From Sisyra terminalis (Eukaryota > Arthropoda > Insecta > Neuroptera > Sisyridae), in the NCBI GenBank assembly GCA_958496175.1, contig OY292277.1, positions 27,881,282-27,945,281 on the forward strand: a DNA stretch of 64,000 bases, read 5' to 3'. Both the position numbers and the translations under genes were made by a program. Below the pieces are notes generated by a model that did not search any database, was not told the DNA's origin, and saw nothing but the letters and a program-made list of their open reading frames with translations. Shown piece by piece: positions 49,473 to 60,899 of this stretch. The first letter of the stretch is position 1. Every line of letters starts with the position of its first letter.

Positions 49473-52400
49473 TGAAGATTTCATTATATTTTCTTAAATC
49501 TATATTAATTATTTTGAATAGAAACTTAGTTCTATGAATACTTATTAATTTCAATGTTTGGAAAATGACCCAAATCGAGCTTTTTCTTATAATAGCTATT
49601 TCCGGGAAAATGTAAAAGTTAGGAAAATTTTTCTTTCCGAACTATTGAACGACAAAAAAAAACACCAATTAATGGTGCAAAAAAAATTTTGAAATTTTAA
49701 TATTTATAGAAAATTTATAAATAAACATTTGTGTACTAAAATAAATTTGCAATTGTTGTATGTCTTGAAACACAAGCCTAAACGAACCCAACAAATATAA
49801 ATAAAAGTCAAAACGTAACAACATAATTATTAGACTTATAAAAGCTCATAAAAAATGTCAAGTTGATCACAGGAACGTTTTCCAGTTTATATTGGAGTAA
49901 GTTAATTTTTCTCGGAAAATCTTTTTTTCTTGTACACATTATGGAAATGGAAATTTGTCGTTTGAATCCTTAAAGGAAACCTTTTGCTGGTGTCATTTTT
50001 TTTCTAATTTAATTTAGTCTCGCATCCATTTCTTCAACGGCATACAAGATCAAAAGGGGAGCCATTAAGGGGATGTCACAAAAAGTTTAATATAATTTAA
50101 ATTATTCCCGGCAAAGAGAATAACTAACAACATTGTTGAAGCAAAAATGAAATCAATTTTGAGATATGTTTTCGCTTTGAAACGCTATTTTTCTTTAAAT
50201 ATAAATTCACTCAATATCAATTGTTTTCACAGTAAATATTCAGCTCAGTGAAGCTTCAAATTCATTTTGATTCTCGACTACTTCACGTGAATGTGTAAGC
50301 TCATGAAAACACAAGAAAAATTAATTTTGAAGTAAACAATCAATAGAAATTACTCTATTAAGCCATTCATCCCTCGTTTCAAGGGGTGGCAAATTTAATT
50401 TGAACAGAAGAAATTATCGAATCCACGAGAACGCTAACATATCGCGCATAATAATTTCTTCACCCTAAAGCAGATGCTTTTAAATGAATTTTATAAAAAT
50501 CGAAAGGCTTTTTTCATATTGTGGACGGGAATATTTTAAATTAAATTATTTTGGGTTCAATATGACAGTAACTAAGAATATTTCTTAAAGGATTGGTATG
50601 AGATTTTATGTTTTTTCCTGGGATACAAAATAGTTAGAAAATAAACTTATGAAGGCAAATTTAAAATACTGAAGTTTTTTTTAATTGATTATTTTTAGAA
50701 GTTACACCAAAGTCAACCCCTCAAAAACCAATGGTAGAAATTGACCCAAATTAGTTGAACCCTCCAAAAATTCAGTAAGGTAAATACCAATTTTATCGAT
50801 GGGGAAAATCGAACAAACCTTTTAAATTTTAAACCACCTCGTTGGTCAGCTAAAAAGCTTTTTGAAATTCAATCAAGTATATCCAATAAGACCAACACTG
50901 TTTTATTTAATCAAATTTGAATGAGGAAAACATAAAATTTTATTATGTAGAGGAAAAAAGATAAATATTTTCAATTTGGGAAAGGGTTTTTATTAAGCAG
51001 TATTCATACAGAATTCATAGTTTTAATAGAAATAAATGGTTTTTTCATGTACGGAAAATGGAAGGTGGAGATCAATTAACAGTTTCTGTTATTACGAAAT
51101 CTCATTTGAGTTATATTAGTTGAAACAATTTACCATTAATATTATTATCATTTGAATTTAGTATTTAGATTTTTATAAAACGTTAGGTAGAATGAATATA
51201 ATAAATAATCACCTATCACCAATCACCTCACCATAGTTTCTTTATAAATAATAATAACAATATTATTCTCATTTTACATTTGCCATATTAACAAAAAACA
51301 TTTATTGACTTTAAAATTCGATTTTAATTTACAGGTAACTTCACTTATAACTATTATTTAATGTATTTTCTTAAGAATAAAATTAATTTACAGACAATAT
51401 TATATGAATAATTAAGTTGATTTCTATTTTTGCATGATGGGTTGAAATAAAACATTTCGATATGAGCATTTAGAGTTTAAAAATATTCAAATGAAAAGTT
51501 TTCGCAAATATGTACCTGCGGGTATTAAGCTCACAATGAAGTTAGTGTTGGTTAAATTTGAAACTAAACAAATTTTTGTTTTACATCCGAATATTTTAAA
51601 AACATAAATTGAAATACTTTATCCATTTTCTCCATTACGTTTTTTTTTATTTCATTGTTTGAGTTAGCTTTTAATTTTACAATATTGTCTACAAATTTTT
51701 CATGAAAAATATTTAAAACTAACGAAATATCATGATTTAAAAATACTTCTATTTTTCATATATATTTTAATAGTAATTTCAATAAGCTATTGAACGCATT
51801 TGATATGTATTCGTCAGAACCTTTTGATAAAAGTTGTTGAATTCACAATCCCATTTATACCTACATAATTTTCATAGAACACATTTTGAATTTATTTAAA
51901 ATATAGTCTGAATCGTTATTCTAATAAAATGTATCGTAAAAAACATATTTTATTTATGTTCGTTATAAAATAAATTTGTGTTCTGTAAAAAAAATTGTGA
52001 ATAAAATCTTATTTTTTTGAGGTTTGATCTCGTGTTAAGAAACGCTTCGTGGTTGGTTGCAACTCTTTGACGTCACACATAAGTAAACAAAGTTCCTCCT
52101 TCATTTTCATTGTCAATCGTCTCCTTGAAGTATTCTAGTATATCTAATATATTTATGGATAATAATATATATAAGTATTTGAGATTCAATTAAATTTCAT
52201 AATAATATATATTATTATCCATTAATTTATTGTGATTCGGAAGTAAATAAAATACTTATCAATGTTAATATATTTAGTATATCTAGTAAAATCTAGTAGC
52301 AATGCTTCTTCTCTATCTTATTAATTTCAAAATTAAATAACTATTTATGAAGTTTTGTGTGTCAAAATAGTGATGAAGTTTGTGCAAGCTTATGATAGAA

Positions 52401-53463
52401 ACCTATAAAAAATATATGTACTATAGATCGAGAAATTTTTCAAAATTTTTCAAAAATAATCATAATTTCTATGAAGCGATCTTTAAAATACAGCAGTGTA
52501 AGAACCTATTATTTTTTTTTACCGTAAATTCATAAAAATTATTTATTCTATAAAAGCACTATCATTTCAGGTTATTTGATTAAATTGATTCATTGACAAA
52601 ATTTTTAATAAAGACCAGATTTAGTATAAATTTAATAGCTATATTACTTTGTGGATTTAGAACATTTAAAATTCTAACAAAAAGGTTGGAGTGAGATGAA
52701 ATACGTTCCAGAACTTACTTCGAAAGATTCTAATTTGGGATAAAAAGAGATGAAAAATGAGGGATCGTTCGAGATTTATTTCGAAGCTCGAAGAAAAGGG
52801 CAAATTGGTATATTAAAGACGATTGACCGTCGTCAATGAACCAGTTAACAGTTACTAGCCACAGTTAACAGTAAAACAGTGGCCGTTACAGTTCAAAATA
52901 AATCGCGGCACTCGTTAAAATAATTATTATAAAATAAATAAATAAGGGTGTGTAGTGTGAAATAATAAACGTGTGTATAAAAAAATTAATAGTGTTATTG
53001 TTATATGTATCGAAATACAAATCCCCACAAACTCGTCAAAATAAATCAAAGTTAAAACGTAACATTATTGTTATAGATTACAAAATAATACCGACATTAA
53101 AATGATTTTCACAAATTTATACATTTGAAGTATCTGTTATAGCTATACAATTAAGGTTTCGATGAGCTAAACTTAACCACTTTTTCGGTTTTTAGGATTC
53201 ATTGGATAGAAACAAGTAACCATTTCGAAATTTTTGTTGATATACTTGTGCATTGTGGTACTACGCACCACTTGTAAATTATTAACGCAACAAATGCCAA
53301 TAATTATATAAACGTGTTGTCACTTCCTTGTTACTTTGGTGTGACGTCACCAAATCCGAGCCATGTTAATAGATGCATAATGGTGCGTACTTTTTTCAAA
53401 ATTATACTGTACTGTTGATTTGAATCATATATAACACAAATCTCTAAAAGTATTATTATTTTA
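49473..53463. other. No gene recognised; AT-rich with minor palindromes
   Basis: ATGGATAATAATATATA and its complement form an inverted pair at about 52156 and 52205. At 53263-53390, TACGCACCA and TGGTGCGTA face each other around a TGACGTCA, suggesting a very short MITE. The stretch 49850-50520 looks unique and non-coding. Confidence 0.4.
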
Positions 53464-53811
53464 TTTTTTTTTTTTTTTTATTTTCAAATAAATTGCACAA
53501 TCTGCATAGGGTTGCAATAAGTGCATTCAATCCATAGACAATCACATGTAAGCACTAGTCCCAGTAGATTAGTGCTGTATAAGTACAAAATTTTTGACAA
53601 TCAATAGCAACAATAACAGTAATAGTAATTCTTATAGCAATAGCAACAATCATAAAAACAATCAACAGGAACAATAAGAATAACAATAATAGTCTATAAT
53701 AACAATATCAATGCAAAAAATAATGTAAAACATTAATATATAAGTAATATATAAAAATAAGCTACATAATAAAATAATAATTTGGCAATAAATAATTAAT
53801 AGAATATATGT

Positions 53812-56499
53812 TTAGTTACAAAATCTATCAGGCAAATCTATTACATTCCATTTTTGTAACCTTCTTATCATCTCACTGTTGTCCAATAAGTTTATGGCGA
53901 GATGGTTGGAATGCTCGTCTAGTTTTGTCAGGTATTTTTTGCTAAACCTTTGAATTTCCTCCTTTACAGATGGCGTTTCTGTATCTTCATGTATTTTTTT
54001 ATTGTTAACGTACCATGGAGCACCGATTATTTGTCGTAGGGTCCTTGATTGAAATCTTTGTAGGATTTCAATGTTGGAGTTGGATGCAGTACCCCACAAC
54101 TGTATTCCATATGTCCATATGGGCTTGAGGATGACTTTGTACAGAAGAAGTTTATTTTCTATTGATAATGGTGCATTAGACGCCATAAGCCAGTACATTT
54201 TTTTGTATTTTTTATTTAAGTGTTCTCGAGCTTTTTTGATTTGCACAGCCCATGTAAGTTTTTGATCTAAGTGCATTCCAAGATATTTTACCGTGCTCTT
54301 TTGCGGTAGTTCTGTGCCTTCCATTGTAACCGGGGGACATATATTTCTGCGCAGTGTAAACGTTATATGTGTAGATTTTGCGTTGTTTATTTTTATTTTC
54401 CACTTTTTTGCCCATTTTTCTACTTTGTCCAGGTTATTTTGGAGCTTTAACGAAGCTTCATTGGGTTCATCTGCTGCGGTTACGATGGCTGTGTCATCAG
54501 CAAATGTTGCCACTAATGCATCTGTTGTATTTGGCATATCGGCTGTGTAAAGGGAATACAACAGAGGTCCCAGTACGCTACCTTGGGGCACCCCGGCTGT
54601 TACTTTCCTGGGAGTAGTTACTTCCGATTTATGTTTGACTTGGAAGGTACGGTTTTCCAAGTAGGACGAGATTATGTTGAAATATTCAGGAAGTTGTTTT
54701 TTGATTTTGTACAACAGTCCGGGATGCCACACCTTATCAAATGCCTGCGCCACATCTAGAAAAGCCGCAGAACAGTATTGTTTTCTTTCCTGGGCATAGC
54801 GAATAGTTTCAACGATTCTATGAATTTGCTCTAGTGTTGAGTGACCATTTCTAAAACCAAATTGGTGATCTGGTAGGATTTTTTTGTCTTGTATTATTGG
54901 GTGTATTCTTTTAAGAAGTAATTTTTCATATACTTTGCTTAAAATTGGAAGCAGACTTATTGGTCGGTATGAACCAACCTCTTGGGGAGGTTTCCCGGGT
55001 TTCAGGATCATAATAACCAACGCTATCTTCCATTGCCCTGGGACCTGAGCTGTTCTATTAACGGCATTGAAAATGTGGGTTAGATAAACAATTCCTTTTC
55101 TCGGTAGTTCTTTTAATATCTTCCCTGTTATCGAATCATAACCTGGGGCTTTACCTGATTTTAAGGCTTGCAAAATGGAGTTCACTTCTTTAGGTGACGT
55201 ATATTTGATTATTCCAACATTACTCTGTGTGTTTGTGATTTCCTCCATGATCGTTCTTGTATGTTCATCGTTGTACGATGGAATGTCATGGGGGGAGAAA
55301 ACTTTTTCTAATTGTATCGCGAAACATTCAGCTTTTTCAGCATCGTTTCTTGCCCAGGTGCTGTCAGGCTTTCGCACTGGATAATTCTGTTCAGTTGGCT
55401 TTTTAATTCCTTTGGTGGCTTTCCACAGTGAATAATCGGAATTTCGGGTTGGGGTTAGGCCTTGTAAATAGTTTTTGAAGCTTTCCTGTTTGAAACTCCT
55501 GATTCTCTCTCTTAATATTCTTGTAGCGATATTGTAGTTTCTTTTGTTTTGTGGATGTCTGTTTTTTTGCCATTCACGTCTTAGTTTTCGTTTTTCCCGG
55601 ATTAGTGCCATTATTTCCAATGGACACTGCATGTTTCTTGCCTTTGGAGGTTTTATTGGCGTTGCTTTGTAACAGGCTGTGTGTACTGCTGTGTTGAACT
55701 GTTCCAGCGCATCCTCAATATTGTCTTTAGTTTTAAGCGGCACATTCAGGTTTAGGTTGTTATTTATGTATATCCTAAAAAGATCCCAATCAGTTCGAGT
55801 ATTATACAATATTTCATGTGTACAAGTGTCCAACCTCGCATTGATTGTAATTATTATTGGTGTGTGGTCCGAATCAAGGTCCAGGTTTGATTCCATTTTT
55901 ATAGCGTTTTGGGATATTCCTTTGGCAACAAAAAAATCGATTAGATCTGGCAGTTTTTTGTTATCCGTTGGCCAATACGTTGGTTCTCCAGTCGTAAATA
56001 TTTCCAACCGACTTTTCATAGCAGTCTTGTATAGTTCTCGTCCTTTAGGCGTAATTAGTCGGGAGCCCCAGAAGGTATGTTTTGAATTATAGTCACCCCC
56101 AGCTCTGAATCGGTTCCCCAATGTATTGAAGTAGTCCTTAAAGTGTTGCATTTTTAGGTTGTGTCTTGGGGGGCAATAGACTGCTGAGATTGTCAATCCA
56201 CCATTCAGATCATCAACTTTTATCGATGTGGCTTGAATATGTTCTGTTTGATATTTGTCAATTTCGTGGTGTTTAATTGTATTTTTCAATATTATTGCTG
56301 AACCTGCGTGAGCCTTACCATCAGGATGTTGTGTGTCATAATAAGTGTAATTAGGTATTCTTATGTAATTTTTATTGGTAAAATGTGTTTCCGAGACTAG
56401 CATGATATCGATGTTGTGATTGTTTAAAAATATTTCCACCTCTTTTATATGGTTTGCTAACCCGTTTGCATTCCATTCTGCAATTTTGTATGATGCCAT
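53812..56499 (-). CDS. LINE ORF2: AP endonuclease plus reverse transcriptase
   Basis: This 895-residue protein nicks target DNA and reverse-transcribes the element's RNA at the nick. Residues 1-220 form the AP-like endonuclease: EWNANGL (Asn10), SETH (Glu37), GGDYNSKH (Asp136, Asn138) and SDH (211-212). Residues about 450-750 are the reverse transcriptase: LKPGK, SYRPISLLP, LDVAQAFD (first catalytic aspartate), GVPQGSVLGP (636 onward) and FADD (666-669). There is no RNase H domain, as in Jockey. I start at the ATG overlapping the ORF1 stop in TAATG (56501-56497), although the frame is open 109 codons further upstream. The overlap suggests coupled re-initiation. No stop or frameshift was seen, so the enzyme may be functional. 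Confidence 0.93.
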   Translation of the reverse strand: MASYKIAEWNANGLANHIKEVEIFLNNHNIDIMLVSETHFTNKNYIRIPNYTYYDTQHPDGKAHAGSAIILKNTIKHHEIDKYQTEHIQATSIKVDDLNGGLTISAVYCPPRHNLKMQHFKDYFNTLGNRFRAGGDYNSKHTFWGSRLITPKGRELYKTAMKSRLEIFTTGEPTYWPTDNKKLPDLIDFFVAKGISQNAIKMESNLDLDSDHTPIIITINARLDTCTHEILYNTRTDWDLFRIYINNNLNLNVPLKTKDNIEDALEQFNTAVHTACYKATPIKPPKARNMQCPLEIMALIREKRKLRREWQKNRHPQNKRNYNIATRILRERIRSFKQESFKNYLQGLTPTRNSDYSLWKATKGIKKPTEQNYPVRKPDSTWARNDAEKAECFAIQLEKVFSPHDIPSYNDEHTRTIMEEITNTQSNVGIIKYTSPKEVNSILQALKSGKAPGYDSITGKILKELPRKGIVYLTHIFNAVNRTAQVPGQWKIALVIMILKPGKPPQEVGSYRPISLLPILSKVYEKLLLKRIHPIIQDKKILPDHQFGFRNGHSTLEQIHRIVETIRYAQERKQYCSAAFLDVAQAFDKVWHPGLLYKIKKQLPEYFNIISSYLENRTFQVKHKSEVTTPRKVTAGVPQGSVLGPLLYSLYTADMPNTTDALVATFADDTAIVTAADEPNEASLKLQNNLDKVEKWAKKWKIKINNAKSTHITFTLRRNICPPVTMEGTELPQKSTVKYLGMHLDQKLTWAVQIKKAREHLNKKYKKMYWLMASNAPLSIENKLLLYKVILKPIWTYGIQLWGTASNSNIEILQRFQSRTLRQIIGAPWYVNNKKIHEDTETPSVKEEIQRFSKKYLTKLDEHSNHLAINLLDNSEMIRRLQKWNVIDLPDRFCN

Positions 56500-57062
56500 T
56501 AGTTTACAAGTTTGTTGAGCACAAGTGTAAGCAAGTTGATTAGCGTCGTCATTTGCTCGGCTTGTTTCTTTAATATTTCTTCCAGTTTCTGAAATCCGTT
56601 TTGGAAGTTTGATATCTCTGGGTTGACCTCCTGCTGTTCTTGGCCCACACTTGAGTAAATCATAGGGTTCCCTGAGTTTCTCAGCGCTTGGGAATAGCTC
56701 ATGTTTGGTCCAGTTTTTGGACTTTCTTTGTTCTGATGTGGAACATTGGTGAACACTCCATTTTGTTTCGCGATGGGTTTTGAAGTTGGGTATCGCTTCT
56801 TGATCAGTTCCTGGTATACCTTGCAACCTCTGTAGCTAGCTGGGTGGGCGTCTCCGCAATGTAGACATTTTGCCGGTTCTGTATTTGGCAGCTCACACGC
56901 ATTTGTTTTGTGCTGTTTCCCACACTTGACACATCGTGGTTCGTGCTCGCAGTAGCTTTGTGTGTGAAAATAAGCTTGGCATTTCTTGCATTGCGGGATG
57001 TTGTTTTTTTTTTGAATTGGCGGTTCAATAAGCACTATTTGGTTTTGGAGTGATCTTATTTC
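56499..57062 (-). pseudogene. LINE ORF1, C-terminal part with three zinc knuckles
   Basis: The downstream half of the Gag-like nucleic-acid-binding protein. On the minus strand it resumes at the target duplication and quickly enters three CCHC-type knuckles: CKKCQAYFHTQSYC, CVKCGKQHKTNAC and CLHCGDAHPASYRGC. A Gln/Asn-rich linker and a leucine-rich C-terminus (ILKKQAEQMTTLINLL) that may form a coiled coil follow. It ends at TAA 56501-56499, overlapping the ORF2 start. The upstream half lies 6.5 kb away at 63610-64000. The frame is intact within this part, but it has lost its own start. Confidence 0.9.
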
Positions 57063-57084
57063 GGGGAGAGTCTAGTTTATACGG
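57063..57084. repeat. Left terminal inverted repeat
   Basis: Reads GGGGAGAGTCTAGTTTATAC then GG. The subterminal CCCCAAAATCTGACGACGGA continues the homology to the satellite unit (in reverse) for about 150 more bases. Confidence 0.88.
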
Positions 57085-57229
57085 CCCCAAAATCTGACGA
57101 CGGATTCTTATAAAATCGGCCAAAAGAAATCGAAAATTAAGAATACTAAAAGTCTCGTTTTCGCTTCGTTTTCGTGAAAAAGAGGGTTTTCGTTCCAAAA
57201 ATACCAATGTTATTTCTTATGGGACTAAA

Positions 57230-57485
57230 ATTTCAATTAATATGTAAACAAAATAAACCATAGTTACAATGTCAAAAACGATTATCATTTGAGCAAAAAA
57301 TATACTTAGTACAATCAGTTACATCTGTGCGTATAAAAGCCAAATTTATTGATTTAATTAAGAGAAATTACCCCCTCCACTAAATATACTTATATTCCTA
57401 TTGGTCGGTTCTTAAAAAAATTATGGAACCATCTCACCATAATCTTATCCAATTCTGAATGAAACACAATGTCAATCTATACTTA
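57230..57485. other. Internal spacer of the foldback-like element; nothing recognised
   Basis: AT-rich sequence between the inverted left terminal unit and the satellite array. Contains no frame and no tandem structure. Confidence 0.5.
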
Positions 57486-60337
57486 ACTCAAAACCGTCTT
57501 TTTCCATTGAACTAAGCGAAAAAGAGAATTTTTGTACTCTTTATTTTCGATTTATTTTGGTTCATTTTATAAGAATCCGTCGTCAAAATTTGGGGCCGTA
57601 TTAACTAGACTCCATGATAAGTTTATTATATAGGAAATAGTATTGGATTTTTGAATCAAAAATCATCTTTTTTCACTGAACTAAGCGAAAAAGAGAATTT
57701 TTGTACTCTTTATTTTCGATTTATTTTGGTTCATTTTATAAGAATCCGTCGTCAAAATTTGGGGCCGTATTAACTAGACTCCATGATAAGTTTATTATAT
57801 AGGAAATAGTATTGGATTTTTGAATCAAAAATCATCTTTTTTCACTGAACTAAGCGAAAAAGAGAATTTTTGTACTCTTTATTTTCGATTTATTTTGGTT
57901 CATTTTATAAGAATCCGTCGTCAAAATTTGGGGCCGTATAAACTAGACTCCATGATAAGTTTATTATATAGGAAATAGTATTGGATTTTTGAATCAAAAA
58001 TCATCTTTTTTCACTGAACTAAGCGAAAAAGAGAATTTTTGTACTCTTTATTTTCGATTTATTTTGGTTCATTTTATAAGAATCCGTCGTCAAAATTTGG
58101 AGCCGTATTAACTAGACTCCATGATAAGTTTATTATATAGGAAATAGTATTGGATTTTTGAATCAAAAATCATCTTTTTTCACTGAACTAAGCGAAAAAG
58201 AGAATTTTTGTACTCTTTATTTTCGATTTATTTTGGTTCATTTTATAAGAATCCGTCGTCAAAATTTGGGGCCGTATTAACTAGACTCCATGATAAGTTT
58301 ATTATATAGGAAATAGTATTGGATTTTTGAATCAAAAATCATCTTTTTTCACTGAACTAAGCGAAAAAGAGAATTTTTGTACTCTTTATTTTCGATTTAT
58401 TTTGGTTCATTTTATAAGAATCCGTCGTCAAAATTTGGGGCCGTATAAACTAGACTCCATGATAAGTTTATTATATAGGAAATAGTATTGGATTTTTGAA
58501 TCAAAAATCATCTTTTTTCACTGAACTAAGCGAAAAAGAGAATTTTTGTACTCTTTATTTTCGATTTATTTTGGTTCATTTTATAAGAATCCGTCGTCAA
58601 AATTTGGAGCCGTATTAACTAGACTCCATGATAAGTTTATTATATAGGAAATAGTATTGGATTTTTGAATCAAAAATCATCTTTTTTCACTGAACTAAGC
58701 GAAAAAGAGAATTTTTGTACTCTTTATTTTCGATTTATTTTGGTTCATTTTATAAGAATCCGTCGTCAAAATTTGGGGCCGTATTAACTAGACTCCATGA
58801 TAAGTTTATTATATAGGAAATAGTATTGGATGTTTGAATCAAAAATCATCTTTTTTCACTGAACTAAGCGAAAAAGAGAATTTTTGTACTCTTTATTTTC
58901 GATTTATTTTGGTTCATTTTATAAGAATCCGTCGTCAAAATTTGGGGCCGTATAAACTAGACTCCATGATAAGTTTATTATATAGGAAATAGTATTGGAT
59001 TTTTGAATCAAAAATCATCTTTTTTCACTGAACTAAGCGAAAAAGAGAATTTTTGTACTCTTTATTTTCGATTTATTTTGGTTCATTTTATAAGAATCCG
59101 TCGTCAAAATTTGGAGCCGTATTAACTAGACTCCATGATAAGTTTATTATATAGGAAATAGTATTGGATTTTTGAATCAAAAATCATCTTTTTTCACTGA
59201 ACTAAGCGAAAAAGAGAATTTTTGTACTCTTTATTTTCGATTTATTTTGGTTCATTTTATAAGAATCCGTCGTCAAAATTTGGGGCCGTATTAACTAGAC
59301 TCCATGATAAGTTTATTATATAGGAAATAGTATTGGATTTTTGAATCAAAAATCATCTTTTTTCACTGAACTAAGCGAAAAAGAGAATTTTTGTACTCTT
59401 TATTTTCGATTTATTTTGGTTCATTTTATAAGAATCCGTCGTCAAAATTTGGGGCCGTATTAACTAGACTCCATGATAAGTTTATTATATAGGAAATAGT
59501 ATTGGATTTTTGAATCAAAAATCATCTTTTTTCACTGAACTAAGCGAAAAAGAGAATTTTTGTACTCTTTATTTTCGATTTATTTTGGTCCATTTTATAT
59601 GAATCCGTCGTCAAAATTTGGAGCCGTATAAACTAGACTCCATGATAAGTTTATTATATAGGAAATAGTATTGGATTTTTGAATCAAAAATCATCTTTTT
59701 TCACTGAACTAAGCGAAAAAGAGAATTTTTGTACTCTTTATTTTCGATTTATTTTGGTCCATTTTATAAGAATCCGTCGTCAAAATTTGGAGCCGTATAA
59801 ACTAGACTCCATGATAAGTTTATTATATAGGAAATAGTATTGGATTTTTGAATCAAAAATCATCTTTTTTCACTGAACTAAGCGAAAAAGAGAATTTTTG
59901 TACTCTTTATTTTCGATTTATTTTGGTCCATTTTATAAGAATCCGTCGTCAAAATTTGGAGCCGTATAAACTAGACTCCATGATAAGTTTATTATATAGG
60001 AAATAGTATTGGATTTTTGAATCAAAAATCATCTTTTTTCACTGAACTAAGCGAAAAAGAGAATTTTTGTACTCTTTATTTTCGATTTATTTTGGTCCAT
60101 TTTATAAGAATCCGTCTTCAAAATTTGGAGCCGTATAAACTAGACTCCATGATAAGTTTATTATATAGGAAATAGTATTGGATTTTTGAATCAAAAATCA
60201 TCTTTTTTCACTGAACTAAGCGAAAAAGAGAATTTTTGTACTCTTTATTTTCGATTTATTTTGGTCCATTTTATAAGAATCCGTCTTCAAAATTTGGAGC
60301 CGTATAAACTAGACTCCATGATAAGTTCTATATATAA
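57486..60337 (+). repeat. 169-bp tandem satellite, 17 units
   Basis: The landmark ACTAGAC recurs at 57604, 57773, 57942, 58111, 58280, 58449, 58618, 58787, 58956, 59125, 59294, 59463, 59632, 59801, 59970, 60139 and 60308. All sixteen intervals are exactly 169 bp. Each unit contains CCGTATTAACTAGACTCC or CCGTATAAACTAGACTCC, a copy of the element's right terminus (CCGTACTAACTAGACTC). Unit identity is very high. Variants at three sites define classes A (GGGGCCGTATTAAC), B (GGGGCCGTATAAAC), C (GGAGCCGTATTAAC) and D (GGAGCCGTATAAAC), in the order A, ABC, ABC, ABC, A, A, then five D. The D units share GGTCC in place of GGTTC. Confidence 0.97.
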
Positions 60338-60470
60338 GAAATAGCATTGGATTTTTTTATCAAAGATCGTTTATTTTCATTAAAATCGAAACGCAAAACG
60401 AGATTTTTCTTTAATCTTCATTAATTTCAGCCGAAATTATGAAAATTCGTCATTAGGTTCTGTTTCACTT
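60338..60470 (+). repeat. Divergent terminal unit of the 169-bp array
   Basis: After the last perfect junction the sequence still aligns with the unit (GATAAGTTCTATATATAAGA, ATAGCATTGGATTTTT, GAAAATTCGTCATTAGG). It shows many substitutions and no terminal motif. It is an older, non-homogenised array edge. Confidence 0.7.
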
Positions 60471-60899
60471 TCAATATCCACTTTTTGATAATAATCGCAT
60501 TTGAAAGTTCATTATTGTGTTATTAAGAAAAAAAATTGGTTAGTAATAATCAAACAATTTAAATTTTAATTATTACAAATTAAATTTGAACGGCGTTTGT
60601 AAAACTGATACTTTTCAACTACCTAGCTCAGTTTGATTGTTTGATTCATGAAATACACAATTAGGTCGCAGTGAAATGTTTTGTAATAGGAACTATTTGT
60701 GCTCTAACATTTTAGCGTGCAAAATTATATCCTGTTCATGCAGGTAAAATATAATAACAAATTGGGATATATTATATTTTTTAATGAACTAAAAGCAATG
60801 GAGCTAAAGTGATATGTGATAGCAGTGATAAATAAGAAATTTAAATACTAGTCAAAATTTAACGTGCAAGCCTAAATAGAAAATTTGGAATTAGCAAAA
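60471..60899. other. Spacer between the two arrays; nothing recognised
   Basis: AT-rich, non-tandem, without a reading frame. Confidence 0.5.

Noticed and set aside
54071..56092. Several plus-strand frames of 64 to 137 codons
   Set aside because: All are antisense shadows of the LINE ORF2.
53812..56826. A longer 1004-residue ORF2 start upstream
   Set aside because: The first 109 codons overlap the zinc-knuckle end of ORF1 and resemble no endonuclease sequence. The TAATG overlap ATG at 56499 places the endonuclease domain at residue 1, as in other Jockey elements.
57486..60337. CRISPR-like or minisatellite array
   Set aside because: The units are long (169 bp), with no short repeat/unique spacer alternation, and the whole unit is conserved. 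It is a satellite derived from the transposon end.
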